A stretch of 64,000 bases of DNA from Leucobacter sp. wl10 (GTDB lineage: Bacteria; Actinomycetota; Actinomycetes; Actinomycetales; Microbacteriaceae). How positions within the stretch are numbered: position 1 is the stretch's first letter; every line of letters starts with the position of its first letter. Shown here piece after piece: positions 1 through 8,860 of the stretch. The stretch is from contig NZ_KZ983997.1 of NCBI RefSeq assembly GCF_003569785.1, forward strand, positions 1-64,000, in the 5' to 3' direction. The translations under genes and the position numbers were made by a program. The notes below the pieces were generated by a model that had not been told where the DNA came from, did not search any database, and worked only from the letters and a program-made list of their open reading frames with translations.

Positions 1-24
1 CTACCACGAACTGGGTTCCATCAC

Positions 25-594
25 ATGCCGATTCGAGTAGACCGTTCGGCGGAGCGCGGCCGCCTGGCCCTGGACCACGTGGGGCTCTCGGTGCCCGATC
101 TCGAGGAGGCGGTCGCCTTCTTCGTCGAGGTGTTCGACTGCGAGCACGTCTTCACCGCCGGCCCCTACGAGAACTCCGGCTGGGTGTGGCCGGGTGAGCC
201 GGAGCCCGAGGTGCTGACTCTGCGTCTTGCGGTGCTGCGGCAGGGCGACACGCTCAACATCGAGCTGCTGGAGTACACCGACCGTACGCGCGAGCAGCCC
301 GACCGCGCACCGCGGCCCGCGGATCCCGGCGGACACCATCTGGCGTTCTACGTCGAGGACATCCACGGTTTCGAGCGGCGATTGCGCGCACGCGACGACG
401 TGAGGTTCATGAACGCCACCGAGACCGAAGAGGGCGGTCCGATCGACGGGACGGAGTGGTGCTACTTCCTCACGCCGTGGGGCCTCACCATCGAGCTCAT
501 CAGGTGGGAGCCCGGGCTCCCGTACGAGTCGACGACGCGCAGCCGCATGGTTCCGGCTCCCTGGCGGACGATGCTCACCGAGGAGGATGAATGA
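25..594 (+). CDS. VOC (glyoxalase/dioxygenase-fold) family protein
   Basis: A 189-aa protein with the paired beta-alpha-beta layout of the vicinal oxygen chelate superfamily. It has the opening LDHVGLSVPDLEEAVAFF near residues 16-33, a central GGHHLAFYVEDI around residue 110 that carries the usual metal-ligand histidine, and a C-terminal WCYFLTPWGLTIELI strand with a glutamate ligand. Family members are metal-dependent lyases, dioxygenases or binding proteins; the substrate cannot be read. The stop overlaps the start of the next oxidoreductase gene (ATGATG), so the two are probably co-transcribed. No clear ribosome site precedes the ATG and the frame stays open to the window edge, so translation could begin further upstream. 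Confidence 0.8.
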   Translation: MPIRVDRSAERGRLALDHVGLSVPDLEEAVAFFVEVFDCEHVFTAGPYENSGWVWPGEPEPEVLTLRLAVLRQGDTLNIELLEYTDRTREQPDRAPRPADPGGHHLAFYVEDIHGFERRLRARDDVRFMNATETEEGGPIDGTEWCYFLTPWGLTIELIRWEPGLPYESTTRSRMVPAPWRTMLTEEDE

Positions 595-1595
595 TGGTTC
601 AGCAGAACGTGCGATTCGGGCTCATCGGCACAGGGCGCATCGGCCAGGTGCACGCCGCGAACATCGCAGCCGACCCTGATTCGGAGCTGACGATGGTGGC
701 CGACCCCTTCGTAGCGGGTGCCGAGGCCTTGGCGGAGCGATTCGGAGGGATCGCGACGGACTCGCCCGAGGAGCTGATTGCCGCCGGCAGGATCGATGCC
801 GTGCTCGTGGCATCCCCGACTCCCACCCACGTCGAACTCACCGAGGCCTGCGTGGATGCGGGACTTCCCGTGCTCTGCGAGAAGCCCATCGACCTCGACA
901 TCACGCGCGTTGACGCACTCCGCTCGAAGGTCGAGGCGAGCGGCGTGCCGGTCGCGCTGGGATTCAACCAGCGGTTCGACCCCGGGTTCGCGGAGGCCCG
1001 TTCCCGCATGCGCTCCGGCGAGATCGGAGAGCTGGAGCAGCTCGCGATCGTCAGTCGAGACCCGGGCCCGCCGCCGGCGGAGTACCTCGGCGTCTCGGGC
1101 GGCATCTTCCGCGACATGACGATCCACGATTTCGACATGGCACGCTTCTTCGCGGGGGACATCGTCGAGGTCAGCGCGATCGGAGCGCAGCTCTTCGATG
1201 CCGGGGCCCGGGAGCGCGGCGATTTCGACACGGTCGTGGCGACCCTGCGATCTGCAGCCGGGGCGATCGTCACCATCACGAACTCGAGGCACAGCGCCAT
1301 CGGCTACGACCAGCGGCTCGAGGCGTTCGGAGCGAAGGGGATGCTGCAGGTGGGCAACACGCCCACCAGCCTGGTGAGCTCGTTCTCCTCCTCGGCCGTG
1401 GAGGCGAAGCCGCCCTATCTGGTGCCGTTCATCGCTCGATACGCCCAGGCCTACGCGCTGGAACTCGCGGAGTTCCTGCGGCTCGTGCGCGGCGAACCGT
1501 CGGCGAGCCCGGGTTTCGAGGACGGGCGCGCGGCGCTGCTCATCGCCGACGCGGCGCAGCGCTCTGCAGAGGCGGGTGTGGTCGTCAAACTGTGA
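594..1595 (+). CDS. Gfo/Idh/MocA-family NAD(P)-dependent oxidoreductase, inositol 2-dehydrogenase-like
   Basis: About 333 aa. It has an N-terminal Rossmann motif GLIGTGRIGQVHA and the family-diagnostic CEKPIDLD (the lysine of the EKP motif is catalytic). GGIFRDMTIHDFDMARFF follows, with the Asp/His pair typical of myo-inositol 2-dehydrogenases. Such enzymes oxidise a sugar or cyclitol hydroxyl to a ketone. Two ATGs lie back to back at 591 and 594; AGGAGG at 581-586 is 7 nt from the second, so 594 is preferred. The gene is translationally coupled to the upstream VOC gene. Closeness to IolG is clear from the motifs, but the true substrate may be another sugar. Confidence 0.85.
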   Translation: MVQQNVRFGLIGTGRIGQVHAANIAADPDSELTMVADPFVAGAEALAERFGGIATDSPEELIAAGRIDAVLVASPTPTHVELTEACVDAGLPVLCEKPIDLDITRVDALRSKVEASGVPVALGFNQRFDPGFAEARSRMRSGEIGELEQLAIVSRDPGPPPAEYLGVSGGIFRDMTIHDFDMARFFAGDIVEVSAIGAQLFDAGARERGDFDTVVATLRSAAGAIVTITNSRHSAIGYDQRLEAFGAKGMLQVGNTPTSLVSSFSSSAVEAKPPYLVPFIARYAQAYALELAEFLRLVRGEPSASPGFEDGRAALLIADAAQRSAEAGVVVKL

Positions 1596-1658
1596 GGCCG
1601 TCGCCGGTGACGCCATCGCGGCCCGTGAGCTCTGCGCGGGCACGGGCCGCGACCGCGG

Positions 1659-1931
1659 TTACCGGCGATAGAGTCCCGGCCGGCCGGGCAGCGACACGGC
1701 TACGGCTTTCCCGGTGCGCAGCGCCTCGTGCAACGCGTCGGTCGTCGCGGCGGCCGCGAGTCCGTCCCACGACGAGGGCCCGTCGGCGTCGAGACCCCTC
1801 GCCAGCCGGGCCACCCGCTCCTGCAGTTCATGTGCGCGAGCAGACCCGGAAGTTGCCGCGCGGAGGGACGGGATTGCGGTAGCGCTCTCCGCGCTGAACG
1901 AGTGAGGCCGGAATCCTCTCGGGCTCCGGCC
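1659..1931 (-). pseudogene. C-terminal remnant of a Gfo/Idh/MocA oxidoreductase
   Basis: Read on the minus strand, an open stretch of about 90 codons ends at TAA (1661-1659). Its last 45 residues look like the C-terminus of a Gfo/Idh/MocA enzyme: GPSSWDGLAAAATTDAL, then EALRTGKAVAVSL, then PGRPGLYRR. There is no start codon or Rossmann domain. The open frame begins inside the terminator hairpin of the neighbouring intact gene, so only the tail of a decayed or recombined paralogue seems to survive. This fills most of the 355-base gap between the flanking genes. Assignment rests on C-terminal similarity alone. Confidence 0.45.
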
Positions 1932-1939
1932 TCACTCGT
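1898..1939 (-). terminator. Hairpin terminator of the 1951-3135 oxidoreductase gene
   Basis: A perfect 15-bp inverted repeat (arms 1898-1912 and 1925-1939, 12-nt loop) starts 12 nt past the stop codon of the minus-strand oxidoreductase. No T-tract follows, as is common in high-GC actinobacteria. Confidence 0.7.
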
Positions 1940-1950
1940 CCTCCTGCGTA

Positions 1951-3135
1951 CTACGCGTCGTAGGTGGTGATCCCCGTCACCTCGGGCACGTCGGTCCAGG
2001 CGCCGGACTCGGAGCTGCGCAGCGCGGCGTCGACCACCTCGGAGGCGGCCCAGCCGTCCGCCGCCGAGGGCGCGAGCTGCCGGCCCTCGGCCACGGAGCG
2101 CAGGAACAACGCGGCCTCGACGATCTTGAGGTCGTTGAAGCCGATGCCGGCTCCCGCGTTGGGCTGAAATCGACCGAACTCGCCGGCGGACGCGTCGGTC
2201 ATGATGCGCCGGTAGCCCCTCGGATCGTCGGCAAGGTGGAATTCGTTCATGTGCTCGAAGTCCCAGCGCAGCGAGCCGTCGGTTCCGTACACCTCGACGG
2301 TGTACTCGGTGTGCGGTCCGATGGCGACGCGGGTCGACTCGAAGACGCCGACGGCGCCGCTGTCGAAGCGGGCGAGCAGCGCAGTGTAGTCCTCGTTCTC
2401 GACGGCTTGGAGCGTTGACGAAGCCTCGCCCCTGTCGAAGCTGTTGGCCGAGTTTCCGGCGGGGAGCGAGCGCTCCGGGATGAACGTCTCGGTGAGTGAG
2501 CTCACCGATGCGATCCTGCCGACGAGGAACTGCGCGAGGTCGAATCCGTGCGAGAGCACGTCGCCGAGCACGCCGGAACCGGCCCTCGCCTGCTCGTAGC
2601 GCCACGTGAACACGCCACCCGGGTCGGAGGCGTAGTCGGCCATCATGCGGATCTGCACGTTGGTGATGCGGCCGAGCCGCCCGGAGCGGATGATGCGACG
2701 GGCCTCGGCCAGGGCGGGCGCGTGGCGGTAGTTGAAACCGACCCCGGTGGTGAGTCCGGCGCTGGCCGCTCCCTCGGCGATCTCGCGCGACTCGCCTGCG
2801 CTGCGACCCATCGGCTTCTCGATCCAGAAGTGCTTGCCGGCCGCGATGGTGTCGAGCGCGATCCGATGGTGGAGGAAGTTCGGGGCGCAGATCGACACCA
2901 CGTCGACATCGGGGTGCGAGAGCAGTTCGCGGTAGTCGGCGGTGGTCTCGCGATATCCCAGGGCCCGGTTCGCGTGGTCGCGGCCGCCCTCGTCGGGATC
3001 GGCGGCGATCACGAGCTCGGGATGCTTCGGCAGCTCCGGGAAGAACTGGCGGGTGGCGAGGTACGCGCGCGAGTGCAGGCGCCCCATCCAGCCGACCGAG
3101 ATCAGACCGACGCCCAGGGAGTTCTGGCTGTTCAA
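1951..3135 (-). CDS. Gfo/Idh/MocA-family oxidoreductase
   Basis: About 394 aa. The N-terminal Rossmann segment reads VGLISVGWMGRLHSRAY, followed by VSICAPNFLHHRIALDT and the catalytic WIEKPMGRS. A C-terminal dimerisation/substrate domain includes GSGVLGDVLSHGFDLAQFLVG. The family oxidises or epimerises sugars and cyclitols with NAD(P). The start is taken as TTG 3135, preceded by GAAGGAG at a 6-nt spacing; the frame is open for 89 more codons upstream, but that stretch has no family similarity. It is transcribed away from the SDR gene at 3372 across a 236-nt gap that must hold both promoters. It likely works with the other dehydrogenases of this cluster on one carbohydrate. Confidence 0.85.
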   Translation of the reverse strand: MNSQNSLGVGLISVGWMGRLHSRAYLATRQFFPELPKHPELVIAADPDEGGRDHANRALGYRETTADYRELLSHPDVDVVSICAPNFLHHRIALDTIAAGKHFWIEKPMGRSAGESREIAEGAASAGLTTGVGFNYRHAPALAEARRIIRSGRLGRITNVQIRMMADYASDPGGVFTWRYEQARAGSGVLGDVLSHGFDLAQFLVGRIASVSSLTETFIPERSLPAGNSANSFDRGEASSTLQAVENEDYTALLARFDSGAVGVFESTRVAIGPHTEYTVEVYGTDGSLRWDFEHMNEFHLADDPRGYRRIMTDASAGEFGRFQPNAGAGIGFNDLKIVEAALFLRSVAEGRQLAPSAADGWAASEVVDAALRSSESGAWTDVPEVTGITTYDA

Positions 3136-3371
3136 GGATGGCTCCTTCGTGTCATGAACGGCGATGTCCGCCACGGTGCTCGCCGCGCGAGCGATGCGGT
3201 TCCGTCGAGAGTACAAGGCGCGCCTCGCCGGCGGGTGTCCCGAAGTGGGGCAGCGCACCAGTGCCGCCCCGCTGCCGGGTGTGTCACATCGGCACATGCG
3301 GCGCGTGGATTGCGCTGCTCTACTGGAACGCAGGAATCGGCATCGCTGAGCACGAGGGAGTCCTGGCACCG

Positions 3372-4133
3372 ATGAACGTACGCATTGATCGCAACGGTCC
3401 ACGGCGGGTGCTCATCACGGGCGCGACCTCCGGGGTGGGGGAGGCCACCGCAAGGCTCTTCGCGGATGAGATCGCCGAGGTCGCTCTGCTCGCCAGACGC
3501 GGAGACGAGTTGCGGCGCGTTGCCGATGAGCTCGGCGGATCCTCGCACGTGTTCGTCGCCGATGTCGCCGATCCGGCGTCGGTGAGGTCGGCGGTGCGCG
3601 AGGCCATCGATGCGCTCGGGGGCCTCGACGTCGCGGTCAACGCCGCGGGCCTCGCCGGTTACGCCGCGCTCGAGGAGCTGGACGACGATATCTGGCGCCG
3701 CGTGATCGACACCAACCTGTCGGGCACGTTCACTGTGTCGCGCGAGGCGGGTCTCCACATGCGAGCCGCGGGTGGCGGCTCCATTGTGAACGTTGCATCC
3801 GATCTTGCGGGCATGGGCGTGGCCGGTCTCGCGCACTACTGCGCTTCGAAGGCGGGAGTGCTCGGACTCACTCGGGCGCTCGCATTGGAACTCGCGCCCA
3901 GGGTCAGGGTCAATGCCGTCTGCCCCGGACCGATCGACACGCGCATGATGCGCGTCGGGCTCGAGCAGGAGGCCGACCCCGAGACCGCGCTGCGCGAGAA
4001 GGAGGCCACCGTGCCGCTGCAACGGCTCGCTCACCCGGCCGAGGTGGCCCGTGCGATCCGGTTCCTCGCGGTGGAGGGCACCTTCGCCACCGGAACCAGC
4101 ATGGCCTTCGACGGCGGGACTTCGGCCGCGTGA
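3372..4133 (+). CDS. SDR-family oxidoreductase
   Basis: A 253-aa classical short-chain dehydrogenase/reductase. Visible elements are the cofactor loop VLITGATSGVGEATA (TGxxxGxG), the NAAG-type motif in VAVNAAGLAG, the catalytic serine in IVNVASD, YCASK (Tyr-x3-Lys), and the PG segment in NAVCPGPIDT. The C-terminal FATGTSMAFDGG is typical of the FabG-like group. It probably oxidises a hydroxyl of a sugar or a 2-keto-3-deoxy sugar acid, given the dehydratase gene that follows. The ATG was chosen because the TGxxxGxG loop then starts near residue 15; an AGGGAG lies 11 nt upstream. Confidence 0.85.
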   Translation: MNVRIDRNGPRRVLITGATSGVGEATARLFADEIAEVALLARRGDELRRVADELGGSSHVFVADVADPASVRSAVREAIDALGGLDVAVNAAGLAGYAALEELDDDIWRRVIDTNLSGTFTVSREAGLHMRAAGGGSIVNVASDLAGMGVAGLAHYCASKAGVLGLTRALALELAPRVRVNAVCPGPIDTRMMRVGLEQEADPETALREKEATVPLQRLAHPAEVARAIRFLAVEGTFATGTSMAFDGGTSAA

Positions 4134-4233
4134 TCCGGCCGGCCGTGCCGGAACGCCCCTCCCCGAGGAGGTACGCGTCACACCAACTTCCACCAGAGCA
4201 ATCGACTAAGTGAGTTAAGGAGTGTCCAGGACA

Positions 4234-5994
4234 ATGCAGAAGCCGGATACCAGTCATCTCCGCAGCGCGCAGTGGTTCGGTCCGAACGACCTGACCGGGT
4301 TCGTGCACCGCACTGCGATCCAGGCCGAGGGCATCTCGGGCTTCGCGATCAAGGACCGGCCCGTGATCGGGATCGCGAACTCCTGGTCGGAGCTCGTGAA
4401 CTGCAACATCCACTTCAAGCTGCTCGCCGATGCGGTGAAGCGCGGCGTGCTGCTGGCCGGTGGTCTGCCGCTCGAGTTCCCCACGATCTCGCTCGGCGAG
4501 AGCCTTATGAAGCCCTCGGCCATGCAGTTCAGGAACCTCATGGCGATGGACGTCGAGGAGTCCATCCGTGCCTACCCGCTGGACGCCATCGTGCTCCTCG
4601 GCGGCTGCGACAAGACGGTCCCCGCTCAGCTCATGGGAGCCGCGAGCGCCGACGTGCCCACGATCATGCTGACCGGCGGCCCGCAGGAGCCCGCCTACTT
4701 CCGCGGCAAGCAGCTGGGTGTCGGCACCGACACCTGGAAGTATGCCGACGAGCTGCGCGCCGGCAAGATGACCCAGGCCGATTTCGACGAGCTGGAGGCC
4801 AACGCCAAGCCCACCGCCGGGCACTGCAGCGAGATGGGCACCGCCTCGACGATGACCTCGTTGGTCGAGGCGCTGGGGATGTGCCTGCCCGGCACGGCCT
4901 CGATCCCCGCCGTCCACGCCCGCCGCGCCTCGGCCGCCGAGGCCACGGGGCGTCGCGCCGTCGAGATGGCGCTCGCGGATGGGCCGAGGCCCAGCGAGGT
5001 GCTCACTCGGGAGGCCTTCGACAACGCGATCACGCTGCTCGTCGCCTCCGGCGGATCGACGAACGCCGTGGTGCATCTGCTGGCGCTCGCGCGGCGCGTG
5101 GGCATCGATCTGCAGCTCGACCGCTTCCACGAGATCTCGGAGCGCACGCCGCGCATCGTGAACGTGCGACCTTCGGGGGAGTACCTGGTGCAGGAGCTCT
5201 TCCGCGCCGGCGGAGTGCCGACGGTGCTCAAAGAACTCGATCCGCTGCTGCATGCCGACGCGATCACGGTCAGCGGCGAGCCGCTGCAGCACGGCTACGC
5301 GTCGGCTCCGGCGCCCGATGGAGTCGTGGTCAGCCGCCTCGACGATCCCTTCGACGCCGCGGGTGGCATCGCGGTGGTGCGCGGTACACTCGCGCCGCGC
5401 GGGGCGGTGATCAAGCGCAGCGCCGCCTCGTCGGAGCTCCTGCAGCATCGAGGCCGGGCGATCGTCTTCGACGGTATCTTCGACCTCGGCCGGCGCATCG
5501 ACGATCCCGATCTGGACGTGACCGAGGACTCGGTGCTGGTGCTGCGCAATTGCGGCCCGGTCGGGGCGCCCGGCATGCCGGAGTGGGGGATGCTACCGAT
5601 CCCGGAGAAGCTGCTGCGGCGCGGCATCAGGGACGTCGTGCGCATCTCCGACGCGCGGATGAGCGGCACCGCCTTCGGTACCACCGTGCTGCACGTCGCG
5701 CCCGAGGCCGCCGTGGGCGGCCCGCTCTCGATCGTGCAGGATGGCGACCCCATCGTGCTCGACGTCAAGAACCAGCGACTGGACCTCGACATCCCTGCCG
5801 AGGAGATCGAGCGCCGCCTCGCCGAGGTGCAGCTCCCCGAACCGCGGTACCGGCGGGGGTACGGGCGACTGTTCATCGACCATGTGCTGCAGGCCGACGA
5901 GGGCTGCGACTTCGACTTCCTGCAGGGGCTGCCCGACGAGGAGCCCCAGCGCATGCCCTATGGCCTCATCAGCGGATGGCAGGGCGGGTGGTGA
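4234..5994 (+). CDS. IlvD/Edd-family dehydratase, sugar-acid dehydratase type
   Basis: About 586 aa, Fe-S dependent dehydratase of the dihydroxyacid/6-phosphogluconate dehydratase family. Three cysteines fit the cluster-binding set: VNCNIHF (about residue 57), GGCDKT (about 125) and GHCSEMG (about 198). SGGSTNAVVHL and RISDARMSGTAFG are further family hallmarks. The overall pattern is closer to pentonate/hexonate (arabonate, xylonate, fuconate) dehydratases than to biosynthetic IlvD, and the catabolic setting agrees. It would turn an aldonate into a 2-keto-3-deoxy acid. A GTG at 4222 overlaps the AAGGAG ribosome site, so ATG 4234 is preferred. Confidence 0.85.
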   Translation: MQKPDTSHLRSAQWFGPNDLTGFVHRTAIQAEGISGFAIKDRPVIGIANSWSELVNCNIHFKLLADAVKRGVLLAGGLPLEFPTISLGESLMKPSAMQFRNLMAMDVEESIRAYPLDAIVLLGGCDKTVPAQLMGAASADVPTIMLTGGPQEPAYFRGKQLGVGTDTWKYADELRAGKMTQADFDELEANAKPTAGHCSEMGTASTMTSLVEALGMCLPGTASIPAVHARRASAAEATGRRAVEMALADGPRPSEVLTREAFDNAITLLVASGGSTNAVVHLLALARRVGIDLQLDRFHEISERTPRIVNVRPSGEYLVQELFRAGGVPTVLKELDPLLHADAITVSGEPLQHGYASAPAPDGVVVSRLDDPFDAAGGIAVVRGTLAPRGAVIKRSAASSELLQHRGRAIVFDGIFDLGRRIDDPDLDVTEDSVLVLRNCGPVGAPGMPEWGMLPIPEKLLRRGIRDVVRISDARMSGTAFGTTVLHVAPEAAVGGPLSIVQDGDPIVLDVKNQRLDLDIPAEEIERRLAEVQLPEPRYRRGYGRLFIDHVLQADEGCDFDFLQGLPDEEPQRMPYGLISGWQGGW

Positions 5995-6023
5995 GCGTGA
6001 AGAAGACCGACGAGGAGACCGAC

Positions 6024-6998
6024 ATGTCGAAGCCCAAGGTGATCGTGATCGTTCCGGCGGATCGCCCGGTGCCGCCGGTGGAGCGGCTGGCCGACGAGGC
6101 GGAGTTCGTGGTGGTGCGCACCGCCCAGGAGTTCCGGGCGGCTCAGGAAGGCGCGGAGATCCTGTTGTCGAACGATTTCAAGACCACCCTGCTGCGCGAG
6201 GTGGGCCCGGGCGGCCTGCGCTTCATCCAGACCTCCAGTATCGGCGTGGATCCGTTTCTCACCGCGGAGATCGTGCACAGCGACATCGTGCTCTGCAACA
6301 CTCGCGGCGTCTGCGAGCGGCCGATCGCCGAGTGGATCCTGGGGGTGATCGTGATGTTCGCGAAGGATCTGCGCCGCACGATCGAGCTGCAGCAGGAGCG
6401 CCGATGGCTGCACCGCGAGACCGAGCCGGTGCTCGGGCGCCGGGTGCTGGTCGTGGGGCCGGGGCCGGTGGGCCAGGAGACGGTGCTGCTGCTGCGGGCG
6501 GCGGGCATGGAGGTCACCGTCGTCGGCCGCACTGCGCGGGAGGATCGCCGGCTGGGCCCGATCGCCGCGATCTCGGACCTCGACGCTCTGCTGACGGAGG
6601 CGGACGACGTGGTGCTCACACTTCCGCTCACCGAGGACACGCGCGGGCTGTTCGATGCGAAACGGATCGCGCGGATGCGAGCGGGGGCTCGGCTCGTCAA
6701 CGTCGGCCGCGGCGCGGTGATCGTCGAGCAGGATCTTCTCGATGCCGTGGATTCCGGTCACCTCGCCGGTGCGGCCCTCGACGTCTTCGAACAGGAACCG
6801 CTGCTGGCGGACAGCCCGCTCTGGAGCCGGAGCAGCATCCTGGTCTCTCCGCACGCGTCGGGCGACCTGGTCGGCTGGCGAGGCCGAGTGGTCGAGCGTT
6901 TCGGGGAGAACCTCCGGCGTTGGAAGGCGGGGATGCCCCTGAACGATGTCGTCGATCTCCGGCAGATCGGTGTGACCGCTCCCGCGAACCGCTCGTGA
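6024..6998 (+). CDS. D-isomer-specific 2-hydroxyacid dehydrogenase
   Basis: A 324-aa NAD(P)-dependent 2-hydroxyacid dehydrogenase. The C-terminal half carries the dinucleotide loop VVGPGPVGQETV. The catalytic triad is visible: Arg in VNVGRGAV, Glu in DVFEQEPL and His in LVSPHASGD. Such enzymes interconvert 2-keto acids and D-2-hydroxyacids, for example glyoxylate, hydroxypyruvate or a deoxy-keto acid. GAGGAG at 6012-6017 is 6 nt from the chosen ATG. It lies 29 nt after the dehydratase and is probably in the same transcript. Confidence 0.85.
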   Translation: MSKPKVIVIVPADRPVPPVERLADEAEFVVVRTAQEFRAAQEGAEILLSNDFKTTLLREVGPGGLRFIQTSSIGVDPFLTAEIVHSDIVLCNTRGVCERPIAEWILGVIVMFAKDLRRTIELQQERRWLHRETEPVLGRRVLVVGPGPVGQETVLLLRAAGMEVTVVGRTAREDRRLGPIAAISDLDALLTEADDVVLTLPLTEDTRGLFDAKRIARMRAGARLVNVGRGAVIVEQDLLDAVDSGHLAGAALDVFEQEPLLADSPLWSRSSILVSPHASGDLVGWRGRVVERFGENLRRWKAGMPLNDVVDLRQIGVTAPANRS

Positions 6999-7118
6999 GC
7001 GCCCTTCAGAGCTCGGGCCGATCCGTCGACCCGAATGACTCAAGCTGGGACAGCTGTGCTCGACGCACGCTCAGTATCTTGGTTCAGCATTGACCAGATA
7101 CTCGACGACGGGGACGAT

Positions 7119-8579
7119 ATGACGAGCACGGCGAACCGCCCCGGTGATGGCGCGGCAAGGACAGAGGAGCAGCGGCTCCGCGGCAACATGGGAGTGGGCG
7201 AGCTCGTGATGAGCGTGCTCGCGTTCTCCTCGCCCCTGACGACGGTGGCGGGCTTCATCCCGGTGCTGCTGATCTTCAGCGGGCGCACCGCGCCGGGCAT
7301 CTACCTCCTGCTCACGTTGATGCTCCTCATCTTCTCGGTGGGCTTCGTGCGGATGAGCCGCAGCGTCGAGAACCCCGGCGGGTTCTACTCCTTCGTGACG
7401 GCGGGCCTCGGCAGGCCGGCCGGTCTCGGCGGGGCGTTCCTGGCGCTCTTTGGTTACCTGTTCATCGGCTTCTTCGCGCCCTCGCTGTTCGCGGTGACGC
7501 TGCAGGGATTCGTGGTGAACACGCTGCACGGGCCCGACATCCCGTGGTACTGGTACGCCCTCGGCATCATCACCGTGACGACGGCTCTGGCCTACAACCG
7601 CATCGACCTCTCGGCGAAGGTGCTGACCACGGTCATGATCCTCGAGGTGATCGTGGTCGTGATCTTCGACCTGGCCGCCTTCGCCTCCAGCGGCGGCGGG
7701 GCCGAACGCAGCATCGGCTTCGCGCTGCCCTGGGTCGCGGACGCCGGCCTCGGCCTGGCGCTGCTGTTCGCGGTCGGCAACTTCTTCGGCTTCGAGGCCA
7801 CGGTCATCTACCGCGATGAGGTGAGGAACCCGGAGCGCACCATTCCGCGGGCCACCTATCTCGCGGTGATCGGGATCGGCGTCTTCTACGCCGTCGCAGC
7901 CTGGGCCTACATCGCCTTCCTCGGCGCGGACGATGCGCAGGGCGCGGCCGAGGCGAACACGGTCAACCTGTTCAACGACGCGGCCACCTCGTTGATCGGC
8001 ACGATCTTCGCCGATATCGCGGTGGTGCTCCTCATCACCTCGATCCTGGCTTCGATGCTCTCGATCCAGAACATCGCCGCGCGGTACAGCTTCTCGCTGG
8101 CTGCTGATCGTGCGCTGCCGGCATTCCTCGGACGCGTGCACTCCCGCCATGGATCACCGCACATCTCGGCGATCAGCATCGGCCTGATCTGGGGTGCGGC
8201 CACGGTGATCTTCACGGTGCTCGGGGTGGGACCCGACAGTCTCTACCCGATCGCCAGCGGCAGCGGGAGCTTCGCGATACTGCTGCTGATGTTCATCACG
8301 AGCGTCTCCGTGCTCGTCTTCTTCCTGCGGCGACGAGGTTCGGAACCGGCCTCGGTCTGGAAGAGCATCGTCGCCCCGCTCGTCAGCGCCGTATTCCTCG
8401 GGATCATCACCGTCCTGGCGATCACCAACTACTCCGCGCTGATCGACGGTTCGACGGTGCTCACGGTCGTGTTCATGACCTTCACCTTCGCGCTGTTCGC
8501 GGGCGGCGCCGTCTACGCGCTCGTACTGCGCGCCAAGCGGCCCGAGATCTACGCGAGGCTCGGCCGGCAGAAGGGCTGA
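7119..8579 (+). CDS. APC-family amino acid/polyamine/organocation permease
   Basis: A 486-aa polytopic membrane protein with about twelve hydrophobic helices. The first begins at MSVLAFSSPLTTVAGFIPVL with the broken-helix glycine region of APC carriers. FGFEATVIYRDEVRNPERTIPRATY is the characteristic loop after helix 6. Members are proton- or sodium-coupled importers of amino acids or other organic ions. Its place downstream of sugar-acid genes hints at an organic acid or amino-acid-like substrate, but this is unproven. An in-frame start 28 codons earlier exists; ATG 7119 puts the first helix at the usual distance. Confidence 0.85.
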   Translation: MTSTANRPGDGAARTEEQRLRGNMGVGELVMSVLAFSSPLTTVAGFIPVLLIFSGRTAPGIYLLLTLMLLIFSVGFVRMSRSVENPGGFYSFVTAGLGRPAGLGGAFLALFGYLFIGFFAPSLFAVTLQGFVVNTLHGPDIPWYWYALGIITVTTALAYNRIDLSAKVLTTVMILEVIVVVIFDLAAFASSGGGAERSIGFALPWVADAGLGLALLFAVGNFFGFEATVIYRDEVRNPERTIPRATYLAVIGIGVFYAVAAWAYIAFLGADDAQGAAEANTVNLFNDAATSLIGTIFADIAVVLLITSILASMLSIQNIAARYSFSLAADRALPAFLGRVHSRHGSPHISAISIGLIWGAATVIFTVLGVGPDSLYPIASGSGSFAILLLMFITSVSVLVFFLRRRGSEPASVWKSIVAPLVSAVFLGIITVLAITNYSALIDGSTVLTVVFMTFTFALFAGGAVYALVLRAKRPEIYARLGRQKG

Positions 8580-8588
8580 GCGCATCGA

Positions 8589-8626
8589 GCTGAGAGCGCG
8601 GGGGCGATCGCCCCCGCGCTCTCAGC
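8589..8626 (+). terminator. Perfect 38-nt palindrome, terminator-like
   Basis: Two 19-nt arms with no extra loop bases, centred on GATC at 8606-8609, start 10 nt after the permease stop. It would fold as a very stable GC hairpin and lies before the separately initiated ABC transporter operon. It lacks a T-tract. Confidence 0.65.
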
Positions 8627-8722
8627 GCTGTAACCCCTCCGTTACCTCGAACTGTTCCAATCTGGTACAGCCGATCCGGGTGTCCGTCATTCAGAGTGGT
8701 TTCAAGTGGAACCCGCAGCATC

Positions 8723-8803
8723 GGCTCCCGCTTACCGCTCGGCCCCGGCATACGGGAGCCATGCACGACTCGCCACGACGAGGTGCTCGCTCGGCTTAGC
8801 GAG
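8723..8803 (+). other. Structured leader upstream of the sugar ABC operon
   Basis: Two inverted repeats occur in the 281-nt gap before the ATP-binding gene. One has 8-bp perfect arms at 8723-8730 and 8753-8760 (GGCTCCCG/CGGGAGCC). The other has 6-bp arms at 8786-8791 and 8798-8803. They match no riboswitch I recognise. They could be folded 5' UTR elements or the dyad sites of a regulator. A GGTTTC/GGAACC imperfect dyad lies just upstream (8699-8714). Confidence 0.3.
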
Positions 8804-8860
8804 GAACGTGCCGCGTCGCCCATTCCATATGGCCATAGCTCAATCAATGACGAGGATGAG

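Noticed and set aside
3136-3402. N-terminal extension of the oxidoreductase at 1951-3135
   Set aside because: The extra 89 codons resemble no family member, and TTG 3135 has a well-placed ribosome site.
4272-5996. Upstream two thirds of a long frame running into the 2-hydroxyacid dehydrogenase
   Set aside because: This part overlaps the dehydratase in another frame and is Arg-rich nonsense; only the part from 6024 is family-like.
8640-8720. Imperfect dyads CTGT..ACAG and GGTTTC..GGAACC as defined sugar-repressor operators
   Set aside because: The arms are short and imperfect and match no known operator closely enough to call as separate features.
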